NCBI GenBank assembly: GCA_030431455.1
Contig: JAUIJE010000004.1
Coordinates: 478,501 to 542,500, forward strand
Direction: 5' to 3'
Length of the DNA: 64,000 bases
Source: a bacterium
GTDB taxonomy: Bacteria > Myxococcota > UBA727 > JAUIJE01
In this document: positions 62,440-64,000 of the stretch, piece after piece
Position numbering within the stretch: the stretch's first letter is position 1
Layout of the letters: the number at the start of each line of letters is the position of its first letter
Made by a program: the position numbers and the translations under genes
The notes under the pieces: generated by a model
The model's input: only the letters and a program-made list of their open reading frames with translations
The model's database searches: none
What the model was told of the DNA's origin: nothing

Positions 62440-62875
62440 CTGTTGCTTTTGGGCGGACCCTTTCGCCCAAAGTCCCGCCTGCGCGGAACCACTCTACAGT
62501 GCCAAACCGAAACGCGATCCGCCTGTGACCGGGACAGCTTGCTCGCAAATGAGACACAATTTTGACGCCCCGTTTTGGGTGACCGCATTAAACCGCCATT
62601 TTCTTGACACACGGGGTGTCTCGCGGTCCCGAGGTGAGACAGTTTGATGGATCACCCCGATCCATGAGCCAAAGCGTGAATTCACGGAACTCGCCCAATT
62701 GAGATCGGCAACCGTCTCAGAAACAGGCAGAAGCGCGGATACGCGCGCTGTAGCATTGGGTCCGCGCCCGGGATTGGCGCCCCACGGTGCCCGCGCTCGT
62801 CGACGACACCGGCGCGTTTTTCGCCGCAGGTCGGTTCTCGGCGGTGCGCCGCCGATCGCGTGTTAGCGTCCCGCC
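62440..62875. other. 436-base AT-richer intergenic region with YGAGACA boxes
   Basis: No gene is seen. YGAGACA or its complement stands at 62550-62556, 62617-62623 and 62635-62641, with a near match (TGAGACG complement) at 62713-62719 and another copy at 62403-62409 just inside the neighbouring gene. TTGACG (62562) about 17 bases before a GCATTA could be a promoter toward gmk, and a second TTGACA is at 62604. It separates divergent genes, so both promoters should lie here. Confidence 0.5.
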
Positions 62876-63487
62876 ATGAAGAGCAAAGGCTTTCCGGTCG
62901 TGCTGTCCGCGGCCAGCGGCACCGGCAAGACCACGCTCGCGCGCATGCTGCTCGAGAGCGACGACAACCTCACCCTCAGCATCTCCACCACCACCCGGGC
63001 CCCCCGCGGCGAGGAGCAGGACGGGCGCGACTACCACTTCGTGTCCACCGCGGAGTTCGACGCGATGATCGGCCGCGACGCGTTCATCGAGTGGGCCGAG
63101 GTTCACGGTCACCGCTACGGCAGCTCCCGCGAATGGACCGATCAGACCCTCAACACCGGCAAGGACGTGATGTTCGACATCGATGTCCAGGGGGGGCAGC
63201 AGATTCGCCGGCTATTCCCCAATGCCTGCCTGATTTTTTTGGTGCCCCCCTCCATGGAGGTGCTCGAGAGCCGCCTGCGGGGGCGCGGCACCGACGACGA
63301 CGCCACCATCGACCGCCGCATGCTCGCGGCCCGGGACGAAATCCGCGCCGGCCTCGCGTCGTACGACTACGTGCTCACCAACGCGACGCTGGAGCGCGCC
63401 ATCTTCGACCTGCTCAGCATCGTGCGCGCGCATCGCCTGCGCGCCCTCAACCGCGACAAGATTCGCCAGCGCCTGCTCGACGAATAG
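62876..63487 (+). CDS. gmk: Guanylate kinase
   Basis: A 203-residue enzyme that phosphorylates GMP to GDP. The P-loop A-A-S-G-T-G-K-T-T (residues 12-20), S-T-T-T-R-A-P-R-G-E-E-Q-D-G-R-D-Y-H-F (GMP-binding) and D-I-D-V-Q-G-G are all present. The first Gly of the usual S-G-P-S-G-x-G-K is Ala, which still fits the loop. Length is normal. Confidence 0.96.
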   Translation: MKSKGFPVVLSAASGTGKTTLARMLLESDDNLTLSISTTTRAPRGEEQDGRDYHFVSTAEFDAMIGRDAFIEWAEVHGHRYGSSREWTDQTLNTGKDVMFDIDVQGGQQIRRLFPNACLIFLVPPSMEVLESRLRGRGTDDDATIDRRMLAARDEIRAGLASYDYVLTNATLERAIFDLLSIVRAHRLRALNRDKIRQRLLDE

Positions 63488-63560
63488 CCTCGCAGTGTAA
63501 CTGCATCGCCCGGCCTCGTGGCCGTGCCGCCTCTTCGGCGCTGCAATCCGCTGACCGAGA

Positions 63561-64000
63561 CTAGATGTCGTCGTTGCCGCCGACGAGCTCCACCGCGACC
63601 CGAATCTCCCACCAGGGGGCCGCGGCCATACAAGTCGGCCCGCCCTCACACGGGACCTCTCGCACCGCCCCCCCGAAGGCGCTCCCCCCTTGCATGGCCA
63701 CGTCGAGGACGCCGCTCCCATTGTTGCCGAACGCGTTCAACTGCAACGACACCGCGCCGTCGCTGCCGGTGGCCGACAATGTCTCTGTCCCGGTGGGCCC
63801 GGTGAGCGACGCCGCCACTTGCGAGTTCGCCCCCAGGTCATCGGGGCCCTCGGTCCAACGAACCCGCAGCGGCACGGTCCGGTCCACCACCCACACCCCC
63901 CCGCCGGTTTGCGGCAGCCGCGTGCCATCGCCGGTGGTCAGCTCGACCCCGTCGGCCAGCTGCACCATGTCCTCCGCCCGCCACAGCACCGAACTCGAGG
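63561..64000 (-). CDS. Unknown protein, 5' end cut by the window
   Basis: The frame is open to the right edge, so only the C-terminal 145 or so residues are visible. The sequence is beta-rich (V-P-L-R-V-R-W-T-E-G-P-D-D-L, then SLQLNAFGNNGSGVLDVAMQ) with a Cys pair near the end, as in secreted domains of Ig-like type. No family is recognised. Convergent with gmk, 73 bases apart. Confidence 0.55.
   Translation of the reverse strand, partial: SSSVLWRAEDMVQLADGVELTTGDGTRLPQTGGGVWVVDRTVPLRVRWTEGPDDLGANSQVAASLTGPTGTETLSATGSDGAVSLQLNAFGNNGSGVLDVAMQGGSAFGGAVREVPCEGGPTCMAAAPWWEIRVAVELVGGNDDI

Overview
This is a very GC-rich window (roughly 70 % by eye) that reads like a chromosomal segment of a myxobacterium-like Deltaproteobacterium (Myxococcota or a near relative). 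The pointers are two proteins ending in MYXO-CTERM-type sorting tails (28836-29687 and 44027-51379), DUF4215 cysteine-rich repeats, thrombospondin type 3 (TSP3) repeats next to an OmpA-family protein, several FHA proteins with a kinase-like protein, and many GTGA/ATGA stop-start overlaps. I saw no rRNA, tRNA, CRISPR array, insertion sequence or prophage. The first and last genes are cut by the window edges.

Layout. 1-4932: 3' part of an ATPase-TPR regulator, a SpoIIAA-like protein and an AsmA-like protein. 5075-14236: a P-domain protein, a HEAT-repeat protein, an SDR with an RsmJ-type rRNA methyltransferase, and a large alanine-rich protein with internal repeats. 14404-19527: a CGNR regulator coupled to an MFS exporter, cystathionine beta-synthase and an unknown protein. 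19592-23280: dprA, trmFO and xerC, an order known from other bacteria. 23459-28375: a TRAP transporter operon with a TatT lipoprotein and a large subunit carrying a repeat-bearing tail; it runs into a small secreted protein and a matrixin protease (to 29687). 29691-37332: a signalling cluster (two FHA proteins, a GspE N-terminal-domain protein, a kinase-like protein with FHA and GAF) mixed with homoserine kinase, an M23 lipoprotein and a small lipoprotein. 37408-43934: an oligopeptide ABC uptake operon without ATPases, whose first permease has a large periplasmic insertion, followed by a PAP2 phosphatase. 44027-54299: a 2450-residue MYXO-CTERM TSP3 protein, an OmpA-TSP3 protein and yicC, all overlapping. 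54843-57308: a mosaic transglutaminase-elicitor lipoprotein behind a palindrome-rich 543-base leader. 57508-64000: a membrane protein, an AhpD-like/STAS pair, a di-heme cytochrome operon, gmk and a truncated gene.

How it works together. The window mixes housekeeping genes (rRNA and tRNA modification, chromosome resolution, GMP kinase, cysteine and threonine metabolism) with envelope and uptake functions (TRAP, oligopeptide ABC, M23, PAP2, OmpA, MYXO-CTERM proteins) and phosphopeptide-type signalling.

The least expected signal is not a gene. A bipartite word CAATG-N3-CTGC occurs exactly 14 times in both orientations, always inside genes and often through codons that are otherwise rare here; under one copy is expected by chance. 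Other items worth following are the TRAP tail repeats, a permease with a DUF4215 repeat inserted in it, a probable pseudokinase, a possible TraA/TraB-like pair, and palindromic operators in front of the transglutaminase-like gene.
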